A stretch of 64,000 nucleotides of DNA. It comes from Acanthaster planci. Its lineage: Eukaryota > Echinodermata > Asteroidea > Valvatida > Acanthasteridae. The notes under the pieces are model-generated. The model was not told the DNA's origin, made no database searches, and saw only the letters and a program-made list of their open reading frames with translations. Both the position numbers and the translations under genes were made by a program. Below are positions 48,228-59,000 of this stretch, one piece after another; the stretch's first letter is position 1, and every line of letters begins with the position of its first letter. The stretch is taken from NCBI RefSeq assembly GCF_001949145.1, contig NW_019091362.1, forward strand, positions 21,794 through 85,793, read 5' to 3'.

Positions 48228-48463
48228 TGGGTCATTCTATAAATTTGGGGTCCAATTCCTTTTCCCGTCCCTGTGACAGTGTTTAGAAAACATGGTTTAA
48301 TTTCCAAGACTGAATAAGTACTGCAAACAAATAAAAATAGTTTGAAATCAATTTCAGTTATACATCTCTTGTCAACCTTGTCAGATGGTACATGAATACA
48401 TGTCAGAGGTAACGGGGATGGAAAAATGTCACACTCTGGACCCCAAATTTATAGAATGACCCA
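48228..48463. mobile_element. 236-bp MITE with perfect 27-bp inverted ends
   Basis: 48228-48254 (starting TGGGTCATTCTATAAATTTG) and 48437-48463 are exact reverse complements. The terminal TGGGTCATTC.AT.A..TTGGGG matches the foldback element at 1860-2484, so both likely belong to one family. No coding capacity. The target duplication is not clear. Confidence 0.9.
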
Positions 48464-49944
48464 CATCTAAGTCCAAACAACCTTTTTAACATGTACGTAC
48501 ATGTACATGTTGTTCATGTGCTTGCTTATCTACATGTACATTTCACATAAAATTTTTAACGAAAGCACTGCATGATTTGAGCCTCACTCCAATCCATCTA
48601 CTTACATGTACCCCACCATTACACATTAATAAGAGAGCCTTAAAATAACCGTGACTGATTGAAATTGTACGTTGGCCATAATTCGCTGTTCCACTCCTTG
48701 CCTGCGTGGGAGTTGGAACAGTTTTATCTTCCAATTTCTGCATAATGCTGACGGCCTGGGACTTTCATTTATGGTTATGTATGTACTTTGAAATCCTTCT
48801 TGTCTTCTCAGATAACAGGCTGTTTTTACAAATAAGAAAAAGTGAACATGCATGTTCATGTACATGTGCAGTGTACCATAATATACGAGTATACTTTTTG
48901 CCTTTACAGTTGTTTTGGAAACTACATGTACATGTAAGTGCTGTTTCATAAAGTGAACAGATCATGAACTACATGAACATTTGTAAAAATGCAAATGTGC
49001 TTGTACAGTACATGTACCAGTACAAACAGGTGTTCGTTTTTAATTGGCAGAGACTTTCAACTATGTTTCTGTACAATGCTGTACATGTACCAGTACATGC
49101 TGTATGTATTTAATTTTATTAGTGACATTGATTCTGAAGGTATGTTTCCAGTTTGGACTTTCTTGCATGTACCTGAGAAATTAGGTACCCACATGCACTG
49201 GAACATGTGTATGGTGCAATTCTGAACAGGTTTTCACAGTTTTACAGTTCTTTATGATGTGTAGTTTTGAACTACAGGGCCTAATTTCTGTATGAGACTT
49301 ACATGTAGTTTGTTCTTCCTCTCCTTGTCGGCTTCAAAGGAGTTATTTACACCTGCAATCCATCCCTTGCAGGATGGTGTACCTTTATGCACCTGCCGTA
49401 CATGTACCTGTTGAGTGGTACATACCGGTAATTCAAGTCACAAAGGACATGTACATGTACATGTGCTTGTAGTCGTAGGGTTTGTGATAAAAGTTCATTG
49501 CTCATTCTGTTATCTGTGACTGATCCACGGTCACAGGGCTTGGGCTTGGATTGACTTTTGAAAGGATTTCTGACTCTACTTGTGAAGGACTTGAACCTTA
49601 CAACACTACCACCTACATGTACATGTGCCGGTACCAACCATTGACCACCAATCACAACCACCATATGAATAACGTTTTCTTTATTTTCAAGTGTATTTTA
49701 GTACCTACCGGTAACTACATGAACACTGTACATGTATTACATCTTTCCAAGATTTGGCCCACTTGCAACAGCTCTTCAGGTACATGTACCTGTCTTAAAA
49801 GCTGGGACGATGAGGTACTCGGTACATGTACTTGCATTTTTCATCTGAATTCCCCCCCCTCCCCGTATACAGTATGGAACGTTTCTGAAAGAAGATGTAG
49901 TATCCATCATGGTAAACATACATGTAAATGTACCAGTAATTTTG
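48464..49944. other. No recognisable gene
   Basis: AT-rich, with dense ACATGT words. No supported exon. Confidence 0.5.
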
Positions 49945-50096
49945 GCTTTTTGCCCTGCCCAAGCAGTGTATACTCCGTGTTTGCCCCCAAAAGGCTTGTG
50001 AAAAAACCCACAAGTGTACTCTGGTGGGACTCGAACCCACGACTTCCTGTTTTACTAGTGCAGACGTCTTAACCACCGGCCACCGAGCTTGCCGGT
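49945..50096 (-). mobile_element. tRNA-derived SINE, minus strand
   Basis: Read on the minus strand: A-box region GGTGGCCGGTGGTTAAGACG (around 50084 down), CTGCACTAGT, then a perfect B box GGTTCGAGTCC (50037-50027). The tail has GGGTTTTTTCACAAGCC, as in the copy at 40105. The head is the best preserved of the family here. Apparent peptides from it (VKTSALVK.EVVGSSPT on one strand, GLEPTTSCFTSADVLTTGH on the other) are by-products of the tRNA-like sequence. Confidence 0.85.
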
Positions 50097-50541
50097 GTTG
50101 GCTGCCTGGTTTGAGTCAAATGTACTATACTTTACACTGCCCAACAAAAGTCTTCGCCCACCTCACTGCCGACATTTGTCTGTTGATTTTCTCGATAAAA
50201 ATTTTTTAAGTTGTTCGATAACTAACCTACATGTACCAGTGTCTTGTGTCATTATTTTAATCAATTATAATCAGTCCTCCAATGCCTCCGACCTTTTCAC
50301 TGACCCAGTTCCAGTTACATTTCTGAATCGCTTCTCTTGTCCATGTAAAACCGCCATATTGAATGACCTCATTTAAACCAATGGCATTCTTTTTCGTGCC
50401 GCGGGAAAATTTACTTTATCTATATTTACATGTATGAGCTGAATATGACCTCTCATTCATGGTACTGTAAATGGATACTAGAAAGGTTGGAGGACACGAC
50501 TGCCATTCATATGCTAACTACGCCAACTGCAACTTGAAACA
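50097..50541 (+). other. Likely 5' part of the Tc1-like element
   Basis: ACACTGCCCAACAAAAGTCTTCGCCCACC-like sequence at about 50136-50162 resembles a transposon terminus, but no inverted partner was found after the transposase. No gene in this stretch. Confidence 0.35.
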
Positions 50542-51585
50542 ATGCCAGCCAGAACCCCCCTAACAAACCATCAAAAGGGGATGATCCAAACCTGGAGTGA
50601 AGGGATTTCCAATCGAGAAATTGCAAGATAGCTTGGAATTAGCGACAGTACCATGAGGTACAGTTTAAAGAAACTAGAAGAAGATGGATTAATGGACACC
50701 CGACTGAGATCCGGCCGCCCTGGGGTGGCTGGATCACCGAGTGAGAAGACCACTTTCTTGTGAGGACCTGCCACCGAATTGCAAGTGGAGTTAGCTCAAG
50801 CCACTGGTGTTGATGTCCATGCTGTTACTGTCTCCTGCGGCTTGACAGAAGCAGGATGTCACGGCCGAGTTGCTCGACTCAAGCCACGCTTTACTGAAGC
50901 CCACAAAGCTCGGCGATTGACATGGGCTCGAAAACACGTGGGCTGGTCAGCAAATGACTGGGTCCAGGTTCTCTGGAGCAATGAATCAAGATTTCAGCAG
51001 TTCCAGTCCAATGGGCGTGTCTACGTGAGGAGGGCTGTTGGCGAAGAATTTTTGGAGAACTGTGTTCTGCCTGCCGTAAAGCATGGAGGACCAGGGATTA
51101 TGGTTTGGGGGTGCATGAGCTTTGCGGGCGTCGGTGAGTTGGTGCGGGTCGCGGAGAATATCAATGCCACTGTTTATGTTGATATTCTCTGCAACCACAT
51201 GCTGCCTTCTGCCCATGGTTTGATCGGCCCGGAATTCCTGTTTCAACAAGACAATGCACCACCCCATACAGCAGTGATTACAAGAGAAATCCTGGCCGAT
51301 CCAACCCCCCCCGATTTCATCACTGAAATGGGAGGCAGTTGGCAGTTCAGGGTGATGGAGTGGCCTGCCCAAAGTCCCAACCTGAATCCATTGGAGAATT
51401 TATGGAACCAGTTGGAGTTGCAGCTCCGACGCAAAAATAGGCCACATTCCAAAGACGAATTTTTCCAAATTCTCCATCGGATCTGGCGGGATATGGACGG
51501 CAACTTCATCACCAATCTCCTGGAATCAATGCACAGGAGATGCCAGGCCGTCATTGATGCTTGCGGAGCTTTTACGCACTACTAA
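50542..51585 (+). pseudogene. Tc1/mariner-superfamily transposase, inactivated
   Basis: One frame from ATG 50542 to TAA 51585, broken by TAG at 50629-50631 and TGA at 50761-50763. The N-terminal part is the paired-like helix-turn-helix region (TNHQKGMIQTWSEGISNREI, then STMRYSLKKLEEDG and the RLRSGRPG linker). The catalytic part has VLWSNESRF, where the usual Asp is Asn (codon 50980-50982), FQQDNAPPHTA (second Asp at 51250) and WPAQSPNLNPLENLW (Glu at 51394). 47 residues separate the second Asp and the Glu, more than the usual 34, because of an insert around PTPPDFITEMGGSW. Two stops plus the missing Asp make it dead. The terminal inverted repeats were not located. Confidence 0.92.
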
Positions 51586-53118
51586 ATCATGCCTCTCAGA
51601 CTTTTCAGACCATGGGTGCCGCCATCTTGAATTTCGTTGCTATGGACGGAACTCGCTATTGACTTTGTGCACAAGTAAAACAAGGTCATTTTTGTTTCTT
51701 TTTTATTGACTCTTGGACAGTTAATTTTCATAAGTTATGATAATTTATTCAAATACAGACATGAAAGTTGTATGTGTCACCTAAGCAATGACCAGCTGCC
51801 ATCAGCCAATCATTGTGTGCATGTACTAACCCGTGTTCAGTATGTCATCTGTGACATACGCCCTCTATGTTTGTCGACGAATGTTTGCATGTGTTACAAT
51901 ATCATATAATGAACATTTGTTGAACAAATGTTGAGGAACAAATTTATTGGTAGCAGTCAATTTCCACACAGTTTGATAGGTCAAAAATTAAGGAACCATT
52001 TTCATTCTCAAATATTTTTTCCAGATATGAATTAAAGGTCTGAATTCAACTGTGCACAATCTATGTTCACAATGCATGCTAGTCTTGGTTTCAAGACATT
52101 GTTGCCTTACATGTACCTGGTAAGTTGTACATGTAGATGTGCAGGATAATCTGCAGCCGTCGAGAGGGTGACATCACAATGATCAGCTATCAACTATATC
52201 TGCCTCGAGCAGAAGCACCCCCTCATTGGCTGGAAAGAGCCAAGTTACTGGGGAGTGTTAATCTTGTTTGTCGCGAAGCATGCGCAACGCATGCATCTCA
52301 TAGTCTTTTGTGAACCAGTGAAGCAGAGTTCCCACCAAAGGAGCCTCCATTGCTAGGAAAATTGCACCCTCTCATGGTCCCAGGGCCCGTACTGCCAGGT
52401 GGTCCGGTGTAATAACGATTTATCGTTGATCATTTACAGCACACATCTAAACACACTTGATCTCTTGAAACCAAGACTAAATGTATGTATACAGCTTGAA
52501 CATGATCCCAGAATGAGGCTGATAGAGTACCGAATTGAATACATGTACGTCACACGCACAATTAGTGTGTAAAAGGCATGAGCTCGTGAACCAGCCCGTG
52601 AACCAATGCGCGCGAACTCCATTTGTTTGCACTGCACTTTCTTGTTCACAGTGACATCACACTTCAGTACTCTATACAGTAGTAATGAATGGTTTTTAAC
52701 CTTTGTCTGTCACCACTCTGAAATACAAACATGTTTGGCCAGCACTGCAAACTGTTTGTACTCGCAGGTTAGAAATTTAGTGTGATTCCTTTCTAGATAT
52801 GGATAAACCCTCTCCACTCTTTCTATTGTTGCTGACTGAAATCAAGCTAGACATCCTGCAGTGTATCCTCTGACTCATGTCTCTTCCCAGTGCAAAATGC
52901 TGCCCATGATTGCTTGATGTTGTCCTGTTTGATACTCTGACATTTCTCCAGACTTAATAGATTGGACTTTTTCCCTTGAATGATTGCAATCTAGTGCCCT
53001 TGTCACTTGCCATTTTTTTTAGTCAACCTGTATATTACTGTGTATTACACATCAGTTTTCCTTTGAAAAGGCCGTGCTACTCTGTGTGGCCAATATTACA
53101 GACTCACCAGAGAAGGCG
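51586..53118. other. No recognisable gene
   Basis: Only short frames. Nothing else supported. Confidence 0.5.
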
Positions 53119-54274
53119 TTGTTCTAAAACCCCCTCGACCCCCTAGACTGACAATTTCACTTGTGCCCATGTAATACTTACTGGTGAAAGTGAATCGGAT
53201 CACGTCTGAAAGCGGAACTCTTCCCACAGGTACTTGCACATTGATTTCTGTGTGGGAAATATTACCTTGCGGTGGGGAACCATTGTAAAAAGCCGGCAAC
53301 CAGAGCGTGTACAAGCGCAGATCATTCCCAGGGTGTCAAGCAGTACGCGCATTGCTGTTATTTGTGTTACAACTTCCACAAAAGTGAGGATGCCTGAATA
53401 AATAGAAACAAATTGTTGAAACGTCGTCCACAGTTAATATAAACCACTTAAAAGCATGTGCAGTGGGATTTTAGACCACTACAATAATTATTTTTAGGTG
53501 AAAAAGCTTGTGTTCACCAGCATATGCAGAATAAATCAAATTTCTCAGGCAAGAAGATGACAGTGTCTACCCCTAGAATTGTGGGGTCTGACGTCCGTCA
53601 TGCTCACATCAGTTCTGGGGGTAGATAGTGTCTACACGTGGCCACGCAATTTTTTTTTTAGGAGGGTCAAGGGCAGTTATTATTTGGGCGTGGTTTACTG
53701 CAAGCTGGATTAATTACGCAGAAACTTATTCAGTAAAGAAAATCAAGTTCGAAGGTACAGGTAAGTGTTGGGCTTTACATTATAAAAACATCCTCCAACC
53801 CATTCAAGTAGACTAATTCGCACCTTACCACTTATGAGCTACCGTGCAACTCGGTAGAGAAAGTAATGTTGTACATATATTTTTATACCTAAACTTGAGT
53901 TCATCCAGGCCATTGATGATAATTGCCTCCAACCTTCCTTTGAAAAATATGCCTGCACAAAGGTGCAGATAGGAACGTTTTATAATAATTATCCCTACCG
54001 GTAGCCCACCTCCTAAATGCCACACGGCCACCATTCTTATTTGAGCGAAGGCCAGACCGGCCCCTGATTTGTCATCGGCACATAAAAACGAGTCAAGCAC
54101 GTAGCCGTGGGCCGTATGGCATTGCATGCGTTGCTTTTTAATAACGTTGATGTTTCTCAAACTGGGGAAACAATGCGTAACACAGTTCCTAGTGCTCTCC
54201 GTGGGTTCAGGCACCTTTAATCCGTGTTTTCAGGGATTTGAACTTAAGTCTTGGGGGTCGAGGGGGTTTAACAA
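53119..54274. mobile_element. Candidate 1.16-kb element with imperfect inverted ends
   Basis: Left TTGTTCTAAAACCCCCTCGA then CCCCCTA (53119 onwards) is the inverse of right GGGGGTCGAGGGGGTTTAAC then AA (54253-54274), apart from a 3-base insertion. A 129-codon minus-strand frame inside (54214-53825) has no recognised domain. It could be a non-autonomous DNA transposon; no target duplication was confirmed. Confidence 0.5.
53566..53625. repeat. 60-bp hairpin with flanking direct repeat
   Basis: TCTACCCCTAGAATTG and CAGTTCTGGGGGTAGA are inverted with two wobble-compatible differences, around a centre containing TGACGTCCGTCA. AGTGTCTAC occurs on both sides (53563-53571 and 53627-53635). It could fold as RNA or be a tiny insertion. 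Confidence 0.6.
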
Positions 54275-55995
54275 CCCAAGCTGAAATGCATCCTCACCAG
54301 CAAAAGAAAGACAGATTGTACTAAGTTTTCCAACTGGGTTCTTGCACGCATTCAGTGTGCATACGTTCCGGGTACCATACTGGTACATTCCAGACTAAAT
54401 TTGTTGCACGCATCAAACGCACATTTACATATGTTCCTACGTGTATGCGGTGAATTTGTACCAAAGGACTGTCAATTTCATTTCAAAAACGCCCTCTTTT
54501 GTTCCTGCTCAGTATGGATAAAGCCTGTACCATCACATGTACAGGTACATGTATATCTGCAAAAAGTATTTTTTTCCATGTGTATTTTAATTTCTTAGAT
54601 GGGCAAACTGAATCTATCCACTGTCTGTCCATGCATGGGTACCGTATACATGTGTAAATCCAGCGAACTGTAGAGTTCATGTCAACAGACTGATTTTTAT
54701 TTGACACTGGGCTTTGATGGGCCCATTTTGGGGGGTAACAGTGTGCTGTCTTGTTTGTCTTCAGCTGGGGTTACTGCAGATGCATGACTCGAGGTTCCTG
54801 ACAAAATACCTCGATGGCCGTTGATTTGATAACATACTTCACACAAGACAAATCTTGCCAAAATAAACGGTAAATTTTAAGTTTAATTCTAACAATCCTT
54901 TGTTGTCTCTGTGTGCATACATATGTACATGTCGCTTGATTAAAGCGAAGCATTTTACTTTTGGCATCACTTTTTGTGAGGTACATGTACCTGTAAATGT
55001 ACAGCTTTTGTGACAACCTGTGCATTAATGTTCAACTGTGACCAACAGAGGGCAGCATACAAGGTGCCCACTACCAGAGGATCAAGGACGGACAAGAGCA
55101 GAAATTCTTTGGTTATTAAGATGGTGTGAGCAGTAGAGGGCAGTATAAACTTTGTAGTGATGTGTGGATTGGAATAACCAAGAATGTCATTCTAAATTTT
55201 CTGGCCTAAGAAGATGTTTCGGCCTACATGTAGATAACACTGAAAACGTAATATATTAAGTATACGTGTACTGTTTATCCAGTCCATGGTATATTTACAC
55301 ACTGGTAGATGTGTAGACCAAGCCACACTTGGTTTTTAGGCATGTTGGATCATTGCTACCGTAGATGCTGACCTTTCAGCATAGAAAAATGCTACTTTGG
55401 TGTTTTGTGCTTTATGCTGGAACATACATGTATACATTTATGCACATGTGCCGGGTATGTGTATTACTTAAGATGTGGGTGAAGTGTTGATATTCTGGCG
55501 TATGCAATATGGGGGAAGACTCTTTAACACACTGGTACTGGTGCATGTATGGTATGACTATTGGTTATAATGCAGAGATCTTTGCTGTCATTGAAGGCCC
55601 CTTGACTGCCCCTCGCCATCTTGAGGTGTGTTTCTCTTATGTGGTGACACTATACAGGTTGTACACATTCCGTCGAAGTTACATGTAGTCCAGCACACTG
55701 TGTGCCATACCAGTGTAGACATACATTTGCTTAAGTAGGCTATATCGCATTGTCTACCGTTACCAGTACCGGTACATTCTAAGCCAATAAACTTCTCCCC
55801 AAAAAAGAGACCTAAATGTACATTTACATCTTCACAAATTTCAGCAAATCGTTTTCAAGGTAAAGTGTGCTTCTAAATAATAGGGAACATGAACATACTG
55901 TACAGGTATACTCAGAATATTCATTTGCCTGGTTTTAGGAGATGTCAATATTTTTCAAACCATATAACCTTCATCTGATATTTTTCTGTGTTTAG
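54275..55995. other. No recognisable gene
   Basis: AT-rich, with ACATGT words. Possibly intron upstream of the candidate exon at 55996. Confidence 0.45.
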
Positions 55996-56065
55996 GAAAG
56001 ATGACAAAGACCACGACAAGAAGAAGGATCATGAGAAGAAGAAAAAATACAAGACCAAGACAGAG
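55996..56065 (+). CDS. Candidate internal exon, lysine-rich
   Basis: A 70-bp open segment between a good acceptor (TTTTTCTGTGTTTAG) and donor (GAG|GTAGGA). In the frame without stops it encodes KDDKDHDKKKDHEKKKKYKT then KTE. It stands out by codon composition and charge from the AT-rich surroundings. Such charged K/D/H stretches occur in many proteins (the N-terminal part of RALBP1 is one example with similar composition), so the gene cannot be named. No neighbouring exons were recognised, so the surrounding introns would be long. Confidence 0.45.
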
Positions 56066-59000
56066 GTAGGAATGGCCTTGAACTGTTCAGCAGCTACTGA
56101 TTGATTGGATGTGCATAGTAGTGGTCTTGGCAGAAGTTGCAAATATCAAAGGACGTGTACATGTACATGTATTGGGAAGGTTAGCATCTTGCTGAGAACA
56201 ATTCTTATTGTGTAATATGCTTCTGATCTAATTTAAAGTTTTCTCATCAAATTTGTAAAACAGAGATCCTTGAAAACATTCTGCTGAGATCCAAAAGTCG
56301 GACCCTCCAATTTTTTTCTGATAGTTTACTTGTTTTCTCGGAGTGACAGTTTGAGCAATATTCACTACTGCTTGAAATCACCTGGCATGTTACTCACCAA
56401 TGCACACCTTTTCCTGATTCCTAGGCAATTTATGGTACAGTATTGTGCTATGTTGAGTAATGCATTGTTTATACCCGTAGAAAGTGCTGTCTCAGACACA
56501 CAATATATTTTTGTGGGAAGAGTAGTTTTCCAGCTGCCAAGTTCTAAATAAAACCTGCATTTTGCAACATGTATACATACATGTACATGCACAGTTTTTC
56601 AGCCATATCCTTTATCATGCAGTGCTATAAAAATAGAAGTTGGTCCAGCCATTTCTTCTTGATTTCTTCAGAATTCTGATATTCAGCATGTTGAAATTGC
56701 ATACATGTACAGTATGTATTAAATTTATGTACGGGGGGTGGGGGTATATGTACAGACAGCTTGCCTTGAATGTATTTCAAGCCATTCAGAGATGAGATCT
56801 ATGTACTTAACAATACCCATACTCTTGATTCCTTCTCTTGTACATGTACATCTTTGATAATACCCCACTGACGTTAACCAGTCCTAAGCCATTTTTCGAG
56901 TGACTTTGGACCATTCCCATGAGACACCATTCTTCCCATCCGCTACTTCACCCTGAGCTTGTCAACATCCCTCCACTTGTTCTTCCTGTAGTCTTTTGAG
57001 CTTGGATTGCCTAGTTGGACAGCCATAATGTCCAGGGAATATTCTTTTGAACTCTCTTAAAGAGCATTGAAGTTTATGGGGATCTTAAATGCCTAATCCT
57101 ATTTGTCAGATCAATCAACTGGCATTTCTGTCCCCACATTAGCCATTTCTCAAGGAGTCTTTGACAAAGATGTGTTTCAACTACATGTACATGTACATGT
57201 ATGAAGTGTGTCAGCAGTATATATCCAGCATTTCTGCTAGTCATGGGTATTGTTATGCGCAGTTGAGTATATTTGTATAGTGTCTGTGCATTATAAATGT
57301 TCCTTATAATTATTATATCCAGGTTTTTATAGTAGTTAAATGTATTTAGACGTACAGTATGTGCTCTTTGTTTGCAATTTATTAAAATGGAAACATTTTT
57401 GAAATTTTTTAAAAAAGCTACATGTACATTTATATACTTGGTTACCAGTACATACATGTACATGTACCGGTATGAGTTTATTTTGTTAAGTTTATTTCAG
57501 CCTTGGTTTTTGCAGATTGAATATGGAGTCTTTTTGTAGGCCTAGTTTATTTTAACGATCACATTTAGTTTCCGGGTACTTTTGGACATAACATGTGACA
57601 GGATTTGAAAAACAGAAGTAGAATTTGGAAGAATACTGATACATGTACATGTACCGTTATTTTGGCTAGGGCTTTGGAAATTATGATTGAAGTGAATTCC
57701 GTAGTTGACAAGGTTACCGGTACATGCAGAGTGGTGTTATAAAAAGATGCAATTTAATTTGTGGCAGCATCTTAGTGCCTATCATTTATGATGAAAAAAA
57801 ATCTTGTTAGGACTTGAAGAAATTCAAGGATGCAAATTGAACTTGCTTGGATGTTCGTCGCCTAATTCGATTTCTGCTGAAGCAGTATTTTTTTTACCAG
57901 GGTTACAGTGTACCAGAAAAAGCATGAGGAAATACCGTATGTAGCAATGGCCTCAATCTTGTTAGTACTGGGAGAGTTTGAACTTTCTCCCTTGCCACAA
58001 ATCCTGGTGCATCTGAAAAACAGAAACAGCTGGTCGTGTCTAGGTACGTGTCAGGGATTGCTATTAATAAACGGTATCATGCCTCCATAAATCCTGCATT
58101 ATTTCCACGTGCATGGCTCATAAGTTTATTACACGGAAGACGGTAAGACTGCCATCGGGAAAAGAGCAAAGAACTGCGAAGAAAATGGAGGAGGGCCACA
58201 GAAGATGAAGTGCCTTCAGGCCCACAAGCCAGGTATATCTAATACGATAAGCTCTTCCCCCTAACATTCCTTCACTCAAGGAGTGGGGCAGGCCAGGGCC
58301 TCACTGAGATGTCTCTCCTCTCTCGACTTTGAGGTGGATGTACACCAAAACACGGTTATGGGCAGGATGATGCTAGCCATGATTGGACGATAAAGAGAGA
58401 TCTGTTCATCTCCGTTCAAAAGTTCATCAGAGAGGGAGAGAGGCACTGAGGGAAATATTGTGCCATCTTGGTGTATGCAAGATTGAATGGGATATGCTCT
58501 CTCAAGGAGGAGGTAGGGGTACTTCGTCGGGTGGTGGCTAGGATGTGATTAAAGAAAAAGCTGGACAAGATGATCAGACCTCACGTCCTGGATTTCATCT
58601 TCAGCATCTGCATGGCGAAGTATTGATGGTGAATTTGTTATCCTTGATTGGCCTTTCTTGATGACAACTTGAATCACTCATTTCAGAGTTCATCCACCGT
58701 AAGAACATGGTAAGGAACAGTTTTTGAGTTTCGTACAAATCAAAGAATTTCTGATGTGTTTGACCGACATGTATTTGAATATGTATGTATTCACAGTACA
58801 TTGCATTTGAAAGTTAACACTGTAAACTAGTGGGAAATTTTGTGAAAAGAATTCACTGTTACATTCTTCCATTTCACATGGTGGGGAAGTGATTTCCCAC
58901 TTGTGTGAAAACGTTCTCTCACTTGTGCAAAAACTGTGAAAATCTCTTACCACTTGTGTGAAAATTTGTGAAAATCTTTTCTAATACCTGTACTTCAGGA

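Noticed and set aside
50024-50084. tRNA gene (perfect B box, tRNA-like A box)
   Set aside because: No matching acceptor stem and a shared non-tRNA tail with other copies; it is a SINE.
49795-50209. Proteins containing VKTSALVK or GLEPTTSCFTSAD
   Set aside because: These are translations of the tRNA-like SINE head.
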